Source: a virus. From it: a DNA stretch of 38,761 nucleotides. Location of the stretch: the IMG/VR virus record IMGVR_UViG_3300010397_000037, positions 1-38,761 of that record; one strand, 5' to 3'. The notes beneath the pieces were generated by a model that made no database searches, had not been told where the DNA came from, and was given only the letters and a program-made list of their open reading frames with translations. Made by a program: the position numbers and the translations under genes. Shown piece after piece: positions 1-6,660 of the stretch; position 1 is the stretch's first letter; the number at the start of each line of letters is the position of its first letter.

Positions 1-123
1 GCGCTACGTGGTGGTGCCCGAGGATGCACCGAAGCGGCCGACGAAGGCGCAATGGAACGCCGCAAAGCCCAGCCCGGCAAGCGTCGAGGCGATGAACTGG
101 TGGACCGGCTTCCAGAAGACCGC
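1..123. repeat. Terminal direct repeat, left copy
   Basis: These bases are identical to 38639-38761 at the other end of the text. The repeat lies inside a protein-coding gene whose frame continues exactly across the join, so it is most simply the overlap left when a circular or circularly permuted genome is assembled as a linear contig. The length could also be a true terminal redundancy, but a short exact repeat in the middle of a gene argues against a packaging-site terminus. Confidence 0.95.
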
Positions 124-688
124 CGGCGATCGCGAGATCGTAGCCAACGAAGACTATGGAATCACGCAGTCGCAGCTGAAGGCGGTGCAGGCCGACAGCG
201 AATTGGCCGACCTGTTCTCGCAAGGCTACGGCGAGGCATCGCTCTTCTGGATCGACGATGCAACCGGCGTCTACTGCAAGGCGCGGCCCGACTGGGTTCG
301 CCCGCGAGCCACGCAACGCGTCCAGCTCGCCGACCTGAAGGCGATGGCTGACGACACGCCGCAGGGCTTCTCGCGCTCCGTGGCGCGCATGGGCTACCAT
401 CGGCAGCAGGCGCACTACAAAGCCGGTTTCGAGGCCTGCACGGGCTTCATTGTCGAGGATTTCGTGTTCGCCGTCGTGTCCAGCGTGCCGCCCGTGCTGG
501 CGGTCCCGTACCGACTGATCCCCGAGGTGATCGAGCAAGCCGAGCAAGAGCGCATGGAGTTGCTGGAGCTGTACGCCGATTGCCTCAAACGCGACCGTTG
601 GCCGGCGTACAGCGCTGAAGAGCGCATGGTCGACCTGCCGAAGTTCGCCAAGCGTTCGATGGAACTGGAGATCGCATATGCCGAATGA
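1..688 (+). CDS. RecE/DUF3799-like PD-(D/E)XK exonuclease, C-terminal part
   Basis: This is the continuation of the gene that starts at 38433; joined across the circle it encodes 297 residues. It resembles the phage exodeoxyribonuclease VIII-like family (PDDEXK-like, DUF3799), which resects double-stranded ends for recombination. The visible signature is a segment matching the family pattern around CKARPDW, then DLKAMADDTPQGF, which carries the D-x-K metal and catalytic pair, then YHRQQAHY, the Q-x-x-x-Y motif typical of RecB-like nucleases. It overlaps the next gene by 11 bp, suggesting translational coupling with a recombination partner. The family call is firm; activity is inferred. Confidence 0.85.
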   Translation, partial: RYVVVPEDAPKRPTKAQWNAAKPSPASVEAMNWWTGFQKTAGDREIVANEDYGITQSQLKAVQADSELADLFSQGYGEASLFWIDDATGVYCKARPDWVRPRATQRVQLADLKAMADDTPQGFSRSVARMGYHRQQAHYKAGFEACTGFIVEDFVFAVVSSVPPVLAVPYRLIPEVIEQAEQERMELLELYADCLKRDRWPAYSAEERMVDLPKFAKRSMELEIAYAE

Positions 689-1394
689 CGTGAAAGACCT
701 GCGCTCGACCATCATCCCGCGCTCGGATCAGACCAACGCGGACGACCTGGTGACCGGCCCGAAGACGATCCGCGTCACCGACGTGACCATCGGATCGACT
801 GCGGAACAGCCGGTGTCGGTGCACTACGAAGGCGGTGAAGGCCGCCCCTTCAAGCCCTGCAAGACGATGCGCCGCGTGCTCATCTGCGGCTGGGGTCCGG
901 ACGGGAATGACTGGATCGGACGCTCCATGACGCTGTATCACGATCCGAAGGTTCGCTTCGGTGGTGACGAGGTCGGCGGCATTCGCATCAGCCACATGAC
1001 TGACATCGATCGCGACATCGAGGTTCGACTGACGGCGACGCGCGGGAAGAAGGCGTTACACGTCATCAAGCGACTTGATTCCCCGCTGGCCGGCATGCTT
1101 ACCGACATCGAGAACTCGCCCGATGCGGCGTCGCTGAAGGACAACTTCGGCGCGTCTTACAAGCACATGAAGGGCAACGAGCCGGCGCGCGCATCGTTGA
1201 AGGCTGCGTACGACAAGCGTCTGGCTGCGCTGACCGCCGCGGCCCCGAAGACGCTCGAGCAGTTCTCCGAGGATGTCGACGCAGCGGCTGACGAAGCTAC
1301 AGCTCAGAAGGTGCTCGACGAGGCCAAGCTGGTGCTGACGACGACCGACTTCGAGACGCTACAGAAGAACTTCGACATGGCTTGGAGGGCATAG
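678..1394 (+). CDS. Phage protein paired with the exonuclease (possible recombination partner)
   Basis: 238 residues. The start ATG overlaps the exonuclease stop, with a CTGGAG ribosome site eight bases upstream. The N-terminal half is rich in beta-type sequence with a recognisable block RVLICGWG and then WIGRSMTLYHDP and GGIRISHM, which I know from hypothetical proteins beside phage exonucleases; this half could be an OB-like fold. The C-terminal half is helical and alanine-rich, ending with a degenerate coiled-coil-like segment. Position suggests a single-strand binding or annealing role, but no classical RecT, Erf or SSB motif is visible, so function is unproven. Confidence 0.75.
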   Translation: MPNDVKDLRSTIIPRSDQTNADDLVTGPKTIRVTDVTIGSTAEQPVSVHYEGGEGRPFKPCKTMRRVLICGWGPDGNDWIGRSMTLYHDPKVRFGGDEVGGIRISHMTDIDRDIEVRLTATRGKKALHVIKRLDSPLAGMLTDIENSPDAASLKDNFGASYKHMKGNEPARASLKAAYDKRLAALTAAAPKTLEQFSEDVDAAADEATAQKVLDEAKLVLTTTDFETLQKNFDMAWRA

Positions 1395-1470
1395 CCATCT
1401 GAGCTGATCTCCGCGTTCGGCGCAGAGCGTGGCGTCGAGTGGTCGGAGCCTGAATTGTAAAAGTCTCACT

Positions 1471-1500
1471 GCAAGCACATGGCTCGGCTACACTGCTTGC
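1471..1500 (+). promoter_or_regulatory. Putative leaderless promoter with flanking inverted repeat
   Basis: A -10-like TACACT at 1489-1494 ends six bases before the ATG at 1501, and there is no Shine-Dalgarno sequence in between, so a transcript would begin at or next to the start codon. The segment is bracketed by GCAAGC (1471-1476) and GCTTGC (1495-1500), an inverted repeat with an 18-base gap that could be a dimeric repressor site. No good -35 is visible at 17 bp. The preceding 76 bases after 1394 show nothing else. Confidence 0.4.
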
Positions 1501-1659
1501 ATGAACACAAACACGAAGCTCAGCAAGGCATGGCGCGAGACGCAGCGCAAGGCTGGGTTTGTCCCGAAGCTGGTATGGGTGCATCCGGAAGACTGGGAGC
1601 CTGTGCTGGCACTTTTGCAATCACTGAAGCGCAGGCGCGCTGAGAAGGTGAGCTCATGA
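1501..1659 (+). CDS. Small basic phage protein, 52 aa
   Basis: 52 residues, strongly basic, with a basic helix (KAWRETQRKAG), a short strand (KLVWVHPEDW) and a second helix ending in KRRR. This strand-then-helix pattern loosely recalls ribbon-helix-helix DNA-binding proteins, but the second helix needed for the full fold is not obvious. I chose ATG 1501 rather than upstream codons because the -10-like element lies directly before it. The stop overlaps the next start as ATGA, so the two genes form one unit. A regulatory role is only a guess. Confidence 0.6.
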   Translation: MNTNTKLSKAWRETQRKAGFVPKLVWVHPEDWEPVLALLQSLKRRRAEKVSS

Positions 1660-1940
1660 TCACAAACATCGAACACCGTCAAACCAACCGCCGTAAGCTG
1701 CGCATTCAGCGCGCATACGACAGGTTCTATGTCAATCCGAACCGCATCCGTGATGCCGGCTACATGCAGCGCAAGGAGACTGAGTTGCGCTCTATGGAGG
1801 CAGCGCTTTACGTTACAAGAAGCGACATCATGTCATTCGTTGCGCATTACACGGCGCGCCGAGCCGTCGACGAATACGGCTCAAGCGACGCTTACAGCGA
1901 CGCCTATGACTCGTCATTCTTCACTGGCGTTGGCGCCTGA
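1656..1940 (+). CDS. Hypothetical basic protein, 94 aa
   Basis: 94 residues, not recognised. The first half is arginine-rich with a helical pattern (RKLRIQRAYDRFY); the C-terminal quarter is acidic and rich in Ser, Asp and Tyr (SSDAYSDAYDSS). Such a basic body with an acidic tail is common in small nucleic-acid or protein-binding phage factors, but no family can be named. Start ATG overlaps the previous stop by four bases, with GGTGAG just upstream as ribosome site. Confidence 0.65.
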   Translation: MITNIEHRQTNRRKLRIQRAYDRFYVNPNRIRDAGYMQRKETELRSMEAALYVTRSDIMSFVAHYTARRAVDEYGSSDAYSDAYDSSFFTGVGA

Positions 1941-2059
1941 TCACCCGCCGTCCGTGAAGCCACGTGAGCGCTCCATCTTCCCGGGAAATCGGGGTGAGGG
2001 GACGGAGCGCAATAGCCCCGGTTGCGCGGGGGACGGCGACCTACACCAAGGAAAGAACC
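1941..2059 (+). other. Structured untranslated leader
   Basis: This 119-base spacer can form a hairpin between GCGCTCC (1968-1974) and GGAGCGC (2004-2010), with a TCCCGGGA palindrome inside, followed by a second GC-rich hairpin between CCCC (2016-2019) and GGGG (2028-2031). There is no T-run, so it is not a classic intrinsic terminator. It may protect or process the mRNA ahead of the gene at 2060, whose ribosome site AAGGAAAG (2049-2056) follows the second hairpin. Confidence 0.4.
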
Positions 2060-2638
2060 ATGAGCAATAACACCGACAGCCGCAACGTCCACACTGATGC
2101 CCTCGCCACGCTGGGCACGATCATCGATGACACGCAGAAGCGTGATGCGATCCACCTCGCGGTGATACCGATGCAGGCGAAGCAGCAACTCCGACCCGGC
2201 GCGCATCTGGACGTTGACGGCGACATCACGACGAATGGTGTCGGCATCGTCGATCCATTCCTGCGTGAGCCGGTCAAGCCGGGCCAGTGGTTCTGGCTGG
2301 TGATCTATCCGCGCGTTATCACGTCGCTGAGGCACGTTTGGTCGCACCCGGCGTTCGGCGAGGAGGCGGGCTCGGCACCTGTGCAACCGACCCGAACCGC
2401 ATCCGAACAGTGGATGATGATATGGGCGCGCAAGCACATGTCGGGCGACTACTACGGTGACAAAGGCAGGCTCAGCGATGAAAGCGCCTATGCGGCGGCG
2501 CTGGAAGCCGGCCGTGATCTCCACCTCGGCCCCTACGAGAATGCGCGCGACCACATCGACAACGAGTGGTGGGCGCATTGGGAGGCGATCACCGGCGAGG
2601 TCGGCCAGCGCGGCGAGTATTTTTCCTGCTCCTGCTGA
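2060..2638 (+). CDS. Conserved phage hypothetical protein, 192 aa
   Basis: 192 residues starting at ATG 2060 behind AAGGAAAG. The sequence has a recognisable block, VKPGQWFWLVIYPRVITSLRH followed by VWSHPAF, that I associate with hypothetical proteins of several phages; no catalytic motif is seen. A tryptophan-rich C-terminus (NEWWAHWEAITG) precedes a Cys-x-Cys end. It stands first after the structured leader and is followed, after 23 bases, by the next gene. Probably a cytoplasmic accessory protein; function unknown. Confidence 0.75.
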   Translation: MSNNTDSRNVHTDALATLGTIIDDTQKRDAIHLAVIPMQAKQQLRPGAHLDVDGDITTNGVGIVDPFLREPVKPGQWFWLVIYPRVITSLRHVWSHPAFGEEAGSAPVQPTRTASEQWMMIWARKHMSGDYYGDKGRLSDESAYAAALEAGRDLHLGPYENARDHIDNEWWAHWEAITGEVGQRGEYFSCSC

Positions 2639-2661
2639 CCTACTACCTGAGGACCACCATC

Positions 2662-3309
2662 ATGCACTACTGCCTTGAAATTCTGATGCCACCGACCGAT
2701 GACGTGAAGGCGGCGGTCGATAAGATCCTAGCTCCGTTCAGCGAGAACCACGATGAAGAAGATGGCGCTAACAGAGGCGCTTTCTGGGACTGGTATCAAC
2801 TCGGCGGCAGATATTCAGGCAGCAAGATTGAGGCGGCAGTCGGCGAGGAGAAGCTGTCTGCGTTCCGCGCGGCATTGATGGAGCGCGGCGTCACGATATC
2901 CGGCGTCGTTTGGGGCAAGGAAGAGCTATCGCCGGCTTCGCAAATTCCATCGGTTGATGCGTTATGGCGCGAGATGTGCCCCGGAGCTGGCAGTGTCTGC
3001 CCGCTTTTCAAACACTCCGGTGATCAGATGCCCATGGATGTCTGCCGTCTCGACGAAGTTCCGGAGAAGCTGACGGCGTTCTCGTTCATCCACGCGGCCG
3101 ATGGCTTCGGCAATGCCCTCAGCGCGCAGACGCTGCTGCACAAGACCATCTGGAACGGCGCTACGCATCAGGAGACCACGTGGGACGGCAGCGTGAAGAC
3201 TGCGATCGACCAGGCGATCAAGCAGTGCGAGCACTACAGGGATAAGTACAAGGCGAAGGTGATGCCGCAGCCGGATTGGCTCGTCGTCACGGTCGATTAT
3301 CACTCCTGA
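2662..3309 (+). CDS. Hypothetical protein, 215 aa
   Basis: 215 residues from ATG 2662, with GAGGA at 2649-2653 as ribosome site; an upstream in-frame ATG would add an unlikely arginine- and leucine-rich segment overlapping the previous gene. The protein begins MHYCLEILMPPTDD and has a central FWDWYQLGGRYSG block; such WDW-x-x-x-GGR segments occur in phage and bacterial hypothetical proteins that I cannot link to a function. No signal peptide or membrane segment. Confidence 0.7.
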   Translation: MHYCLEILMPPTDDVKAAVDKILAPFSENHDEEDGANRGAFWDWYQLGGRYSGSKIEAAVGEEKLSAFRAALMERGVTISGVVWGKEELSPASQIPSVDALWREMCPGAGSVCPLFKHSGDQMPMDVCRLDEVPEKLTAFSFIHAADGFGNALSAQTLLHKTIWNGATHQETTWDGSVKTAIDQAIKQCEHYRDKYKAKVMPQPDWLVVTVDYHS

Positions 3310-3328
3310 CCACCAAGGAATGACCACC

Positions 3329-4942
3329 ATGAGCACAACCGAAGCGCTGACCGTGCAGGTCGCTGAGCAGAGAGAGCCCATCATCACGACCGAATACGAC
3401 ATGTTCGGCGGCGTCGATGTCAAGGTCGACGGCTGGACCTACGTCCACATCAACTACGACTACCGCTACACCGACAACGCGGCGCGCGCATCGCTGGCCG
3501 AGAAGATCGCAGCAATGCTGTCAGGCGCCGCTCTTGCAGCCGCAGCACCCAGCCCGGCAGCAGAGCCCGACTTCGATGCCTCGCCGTGCGAGCGCTGCGA
3601 CGGGGAGGGATGGCACTGGCAGGAGCATCAAGTTGCGGAGCGCGCGACCGATGTGCAGACCTTGAAGACTCACTGCGACCTGTGCGGAGGCCTCGGTTGG
3701 AGTGGGCCAGACGCAGAGAAGAAATTCGAGGCCGAACGCAGCAAAGTCGCCGCCCCCATGCTCAACGGCCTGACCGAAGCGAAGCCGAGCTACCGCGACA
3801 AGGCGCAGAAGCTGCTGGATGCAGCGCACGACTTCTGGCAGTCGTCGAGCCCACGCGTCGCTGTTCGATGGCTTTCTGCATCCGACGATGCGCTGGTGAT
3901 CTTCACCCGCGGCGAGTACCGAAAAACGCTGATGAGCAACATCGACAAGCTTCCTGGCGAGAACGTCACATGGCTGATCGGTGAGGCCGACGAAGACCGC
4001 CCTGAACTGCACCACGGGCAACGCGCCGCATCGGAGACAGCCGAGACGGCATCGGTTGTGGGGCTGACGCAGGGTGAGCATGACGTGATGTGGCGAGCGA
4101 TGCGCAGGGCCGCCAAGATCGTTCGGCCGAGCGCTGATGAAGCGTTCTCGCGTCGGCAATTCGAGGCCTTCCATGCTGGCCGCAAGAACCGAGGTGCGAA
4201 GCGTCGCTCCGAGATGTTCAAGCAACTGGAAGACGGCACCTACGCTGACGAATCCGAGTCGCGGCACTGGTGGACATGGCGTACCGCGGTCGAGTTCGCT
4301 CTCGACGTGCTCGCTCGACAACCTGCCACCGATCCCGCAATGCGGGCGGTCAACGAATCCGCCGCTCGCATGGAAGCCGACATAGAGAAGATGCGGACCG
4401 GCGACACATCGGGCCTCGACCCGGAAATGCTGGCCCTCGCGGAACAGGTGATCGTTGCGAAGGGTGAGGTGCCGGCCGAGCCGAGCGCCGAGGAGGCTCC
4501 ACTTCTGTCCGAAGAGTGGCTTCGTGCAGCTCGCTCCGAAGTTCGCGAATCGCCTGAGGCTGAGCACACGGTTTGGTGGATTCTCTTGGCGCGTCGGATC
4601 GAGAAAGAAATCGGTGACGGCTATCGCAGGCTCCACTCCGCATGCGAGGGTCAGAAGGACGAGCTGCTGCGCACTTGGCACGTTCTTCATTCCTACGGCA
4701 AGCACCCGGGCCGCACCGACGACAAGTTGCACGAGGTGGTGCGCAAGGCAATCGCCCCTCCCGCCCGGGATGCGGGGCTGAGCGAACAGCAGATCGAACG
4801 CGCGTGGCGCCTTGGCTTCCGAGCCGCGTGTGACGCTGAGCGTCTGGACTCCGATGAGGAGTGGGGGTTCAAGGCTGCGAACGTGGTCGAGGAAGTCGCA
4901 GCCATTGCCACCACCAACCAGGAGCCCAACCATGCCCCGTGA
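3329..4942 (+). CDS. Large accessory protein with DnaJ-like Cys-rich zinc motifs, 537 aa
   Basis: 537 residues. I chose ATG 3329 because the Shine-Dalgarno AAGGA (3315-3319) is nine bases before it but touches the alternative ATG at 3320. Residues 87-94 (CERCDGEG) and 116-123 (CDLCGGLG) are two C-x-x-C-x-G-x-G motifs as in the DnaJ zinc domain, here only one pair, so probably one zinc site. The rest is helical and acidic, with repeated-looking WxRAxR segments (VMWRAMRRAAK, EQQIERAWRLGFRAA) that may be small duplicated modules. No J domain, so not a co-chaperone in the usual sense. Function unknown. Confidence 0.7.
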   Translation: MSTTEALTVQVAEQREPIITTEYDMFGGVDVKVDGWTYVHINYDYRYTDNAARASLAEKIAAMLSGAALAAAAPSPAAEPDFDASPCERCDGEGWHWQEHQVAERATDVQTLKTHCDLCGGLGWSGPDAEKKFEAERSKVAAPMLNGLTEAKPSYRDKAQKLLDAAHDFWQSSSPRVAVRWLSASDDALVIFTRGEYRKTLMSNIDKLPGENVTWLIGEADEDRPELHHGQRAASETAETASVVGLTQGEHDVMWRAMRRAAKIVRPSADEAFSRRQFEAFHAGRKNRGAKRRSEMFKQLEDGTYADESESRHWWTWRTAVEFALDVLARQPATDPAMRAVNESAARMEADIEKMRTGDTSGLDPEMLALAEQVIVAKGEVPAEPSAEEAPLLSEEWLRAARSEVRESPEAEHTVWWILLARRIEKEIGDGYRRLHSACEGQKDELLRTWHVLHSYGKHPGRTDDKLHEVVRKAIAPPARDAGLSEQQIERAWRLGFRAACDAERLDSDEEWGFKAANVVEEVAAIATTNQEPNHAP

Positions 4943-5132
4943 AGCATCAGACACCACGAAGCTCGCGAACGCGGGCCGCCGGATTCGCGACCTGGAGCGC
5001 ATCGAGAAAAACCTGACGGCCGAGCGAAACGCTTGGCGCAAGCGCGCTGAGGTGGCGGAGGCCGCGGTCGCTGAGTGGAAGCAGCGCTTCGACAAGCTGC
5101 TGGATCGGACGCCGCAGGAGCCCCGCTCATGA
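4932..5132 (+). CDS. Small coiled-coil protein, 66 aa
   Basis: 66 residues. The ATG lies 11 bases inside the previous gene, with CAGGAG a short distance upstream. Nearly the entire chain is a predicted amphipathic helix (RIRDLERIEKNLTAERNAW, then RAEVAEAAVAEWKQRFDKLL), so a coiled-coil dimer is likely. Small phage coiled-coils often act as adaptors, but nothing here shows a partner. Its stop overlaps the next start (ATGA), placing it in a tight run of seven small genes up to the tRNAs. Confidence 0.65.
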   Translation: MPREASDTTKLANAGRRIRDLERIEKNLTAERNAWRKRAEVAEAAVAEWKQRFDKLLDRTPQEPRS

Positions 5133-5497
5133 GCACTGATCCGAGAGACGAAGCGCTGAAGCGCATCGAGGCCTATGGGCGCCGAGTGCGCCTTTATACT
5201 GAAGACCCGTGCGGCGAGACAACAGCAGAGCTGATAGACGCAAAAGCCGCACTCACGGCCTACACCGAAAACAGGCTCGCCGAAATCTCCCGCCTCACTG
5301 CTGAGCTGGAGGAGGCAAGGAAGGATGCGGGGAGGTATCGGTGGCTGCGCAACGAATCGCGAAAGATGGGCAACAGAGTCCCTCACATCAGCCAGCACCC
5401 ATTCATCGAGTGGCTCGACGAGACTGAATATCCGTACTGGCCCGAGGTCGGCCTCGATGCAGCTATCGACGCAGCCATGACGAAGGAGAAGCCGTGA
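5129..5497 (+). CDS. Phage protein with RYRWLR motif, 122 aa
   Basis: 122 residues. The N-terminal half is a long helix with coiled-coil pattern ending in DAGRYRWLRNES, the hallmark of a widespread group of phage hypothetical proteins in which (D/E)-A-x-R-Y-R-W-L-R follows a coiled coil. The C-terminus (WPEVGLDAAIDAAM) also matches that group. Role unknown. CAGGAG lies eight bases before the ATG, which overlaps the upstream stop as ATGA. Confidence 0.7.
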   Translation: MSTDPRDEALKRIEAYGRRVRLYTEDPCGETTAELIDAKAALTAYTENRLAEISRLTAELEEARKDAGRYRWLRNESRKMGNRVPHISQHPFIEWLDETEYPYWPEVGLDAAIDAAMTKEKP

Positions 5498-5685
5498 CCA
5501 AAGACGAATTCACCGCCGCTTACGCTGAAGCTTCCGAAATTCTCGTGAGCGATCTCCTGAAGGACTTTATCGTGATGCCGTGCGCGTGTGATTGGCGTGG
5601 CTGCAGCGGCTGGGCTGTCATCAACAACTCGCCATTGGCCATCAAGACACACCAGCGATTGTTCGCGCCGGAGGAGAAGCCTTGA
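5494..5685 (+). CDS. Small cysteine-containing protein, 63 aa
   Basis: 63 residues starting with GTG directly behind AAGGAG; GTG overlaps the upstream TGA. The central CACDWRGCSGW holds three cysteines close together and could bind a metal, though one more ligand would be needed. The end is PEEKP, like the ends of the neighbouring small proteins (KEKP), because the ribosome site of the next gene (GGAGAAG) is encoded there. Function unknown. Confidence 0.6.
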   Translation: MTKDEFTAAYAEASEILVSDLLKDFIVMPCACDWRGCSGWAVINNSPLAIKTHQRLFAPEEKP

Positions 5686-5837
5686 AAAACTATCACATCA
5701 CGTTCGGTATCTTCGGAGTGACGCTGCTCCTAGGGGTTGTCGCTCTGATCGATGGCTCAGAGCAGCTCGCCTCCGCGTATTTCGGTGGCGCTGCTGGCTG
5801 GTTCGGCTACGGACTGCAGGAGATGCGCAATGGCTGA
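5682..5837 (+). CDS. Small two-helix membrane protein, 51 aa
   Basis: 51 residues with a TTG start at 5682, chosen because a strong GGAGGAGAAG site lies just upstream and TTG overlaps the previous stop. Two hydrophobic stretches (ITFGIFGVTLLLGVVALI and a glycine-rich SAYFGGAAGWFGYGL) suggest an inner-membrane hairpin. Such proteins in early phage operons may act in superinfection exclusion or membrane stress, but no family is recognised. It could also be a second holin-like protein, far from the lysis cassette. Confidence 0.6.
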   Translation: MKNYHITFGIFGVTLLLGVVALIDGSEQLASAYFGGAAGWFGYGLQEMRNG

Positions 5838-6033
5838 CTACAAGATCGGTGTCGAGGTGTACCCAATGATCGTGCCGAAGCCAACCGGTGGATTTGGCGT
5901 CATATCGGATCGGCGCTCTGTTGCCTTCCTGACCGAGGGCCAGATGCGTGAAGCTCTCGCTCGGTTCGATCGGCTGAAGGACGAGTACGAGGCAAGCCGC
6001 GCACCAAAGGAGAAGCCCAATGGGAGCCTCTGA
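5830..6033 (+). CDS. Hypothetical protein, 67 aa
   Basis: 67 residues from ATG 5830, inside the end of the membrane-protein gene. A short beta-like half (YKIGVEVYPMIV, GGFGVISDRRSVAFL) is followed by a helix (EGQMREALARFDRLKDEYEA) and a charged tail. This compact beta-helix arrangement is unlike a DNA-binding fold and I do not recognise it. Function unknown. Confidence 0.6.
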   Translation: MADYKIGVEVYPMIVPKPTGGFGVISDRRSVAFLTEGQMREALARFDRLKDEYEASRAPKEKPNGSL

Positions 6034-6307
6034 CGCCAGCGATCTCGGACGCATGCAGCGCGACTCCGATTGGTACATGCCTCAGTTCGTGCGCCACGCG
6101 CTTGGCGGCTTCCAGGCCTGCGGTCCGAAGTGCGGATGGAACGTTGGCAACCTTGCGCCGCGTGAGCCACTCCGAGAATGCCAGGAACTCGTCGACAGGC
6201 TGAACGACATGCCAGACCAGCGGGAGGCACTGCGCATCGCTATGGAGCACCCGTGGTTCCTGGACAAGACTGCGCTGGGCCGGCAGGGGCCGTATCAGTT
6301 CGATTGA
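6020..6307 (+). CDS. Hypothetical protein, 95 aa, last gene before tRNAs
   Basis: 95 residues from ATG 6020 with AAGGAGAAG directly upstream. Cysteine-x-x-x-Cys (ACGPKCGW) in the middle and a helical C-terminal half (ECQELVDRLNDM, REALRIAMEH). Not recognised. It is the final protein-coding gene of the rightward arm; 93 bases later the tRNA cluster begins, so its mRNA probably also carries the tRNAs. Confidence 0.65.
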   Translation: MGASDASDLGRMQRDSDWYMPQFVRHALGGFQACGPKCGWNVGNLAPREPLRECQELVDRLNDMPDQREALRIAMEHPWFLDKTALGRQGPYQFD

Positions 6308-6400
6308 CCTACAATAACCCCGTCACGTCAAGACGATGTTGGTGGGTAGCCGACCGCCACCCCGAGCGTAGAGGGGCATCCAAGCTGAAAGGCTTGGACT
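6308..6400 (+). other. Hairpin-rich spacer before tRNA genes
   Basis: The spacer holds three successive possible hairpins in the rightward RNA: GGTGG with CCACC, CCCC-GAGCGTAGA-GGGG, and CCAAGC-TGAAAG-GCTTGG, the last ending a few bases before the first tRNA. No T-run follows, so I do not call a terminator. It has no T-arm consensus and is not a fourth tRNA. Processing signals for the tRNA precursor are a reasonable guess. Confidence 0.4.
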
Positions 6401-6493
6401 GGATGGTTGGCCGACTGGTAAGGCCCCGGTCTCGAAAACCGAGTGGACGGCTTGTAAACCGTCGAGTGGGTTCGATTCCTACATCATCCGCCA
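6401..6493 (+). tRNA. tRNA-Ser (anticodon CGA)
   Basis: Class II tRNA of 93 bases with encoded CCA. Acceptor GGATGGT pairs with ATCATCC (one G-U); D stem GCC/GGC; anticodon loop CTCGAAA gives CGA, reading UCG; long variable arm GACGG/CCGTC; T arm GTGGG-TTCGATT-CCTAC. The outermost anticodon-stem pair is mismatched (C with A), the other four pair. The long variable arm and anticodon make the serine identity safe. Confidence 0.93.
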
Positions 6494-6494
6494 A

Positions 6495-6584
6495 GGAAGG
6501 TTGCCAGAGTGGCAATGGGTCGGCTTGCTAAGCCGTAGCCGGTCAGCGATGGCCGCGAAGGTTCAATCCCTTCACCTTCCACCA
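6495..6584 (+). tRNA. tRNA-Ser (anticodon GCT)
   Basis: Class II tRNA of 90 bases, one base after the preceding tRNA. Acceptor GGAAGGT and ACCTTCC pair perfectly, discriminator A, CCA encoded. D stem CCA/TGG; anticodon loop TTGCTAA gives GCT, reading AGC and AGU; long variable arm around GCC/GGC; T arm GAAGG-TTCAATC-CCTTC is perfect. As in its neighbour, the first anticodon-stem pair is a mismatch (T with T), a shared oddity suggesting common descent. Confidence 0.93.
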
Positions 6585-6585
6585 T

Positions 6586-6660
6586 GCGTCCGTAGCTCAA
6601 CGGAAGAGCTGTGGTATTCTAGGCCATCGGTTGCGGGTTCGAATCCTGCCGGACTCGCCA
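6586..6660 (+). tRNA. tRNA-Arg (anticodon TCT)
   Basis: Class I tRNA of 75 bases with CCA. Acceptor GCGTCCG against CGGACTC pairs except position 2 (C with T). D arm GCTC/GAGC is perfect; anticodon loop ATTCTAG gives TCT, reading AGA and AGG, rare codons in GC-rich bacteria; T arm GCGGG-TTCGAAT-CCTGC. Its last base is immediately followed by the stop codon of the converging Rz gene, so the two transcription arms meet with no spacer. Confidence 0.9.

Noticed and set aside
3521-5398. Antisense open frame of 625 codons opposite the 537-residue gene
   Set aside because: It overlaps six genes with good ribosome sites and coupling on the other strand; its product is low-complexity, rich in Arg, Leu and Cys, the usual shadow of GC-rich codons.
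6308-6400. A fourth tRNA upstream of tRNA-Ser
   Set aside because: Three hairpins are present but there is no T-loop TTC motif and no acceptor pairing.
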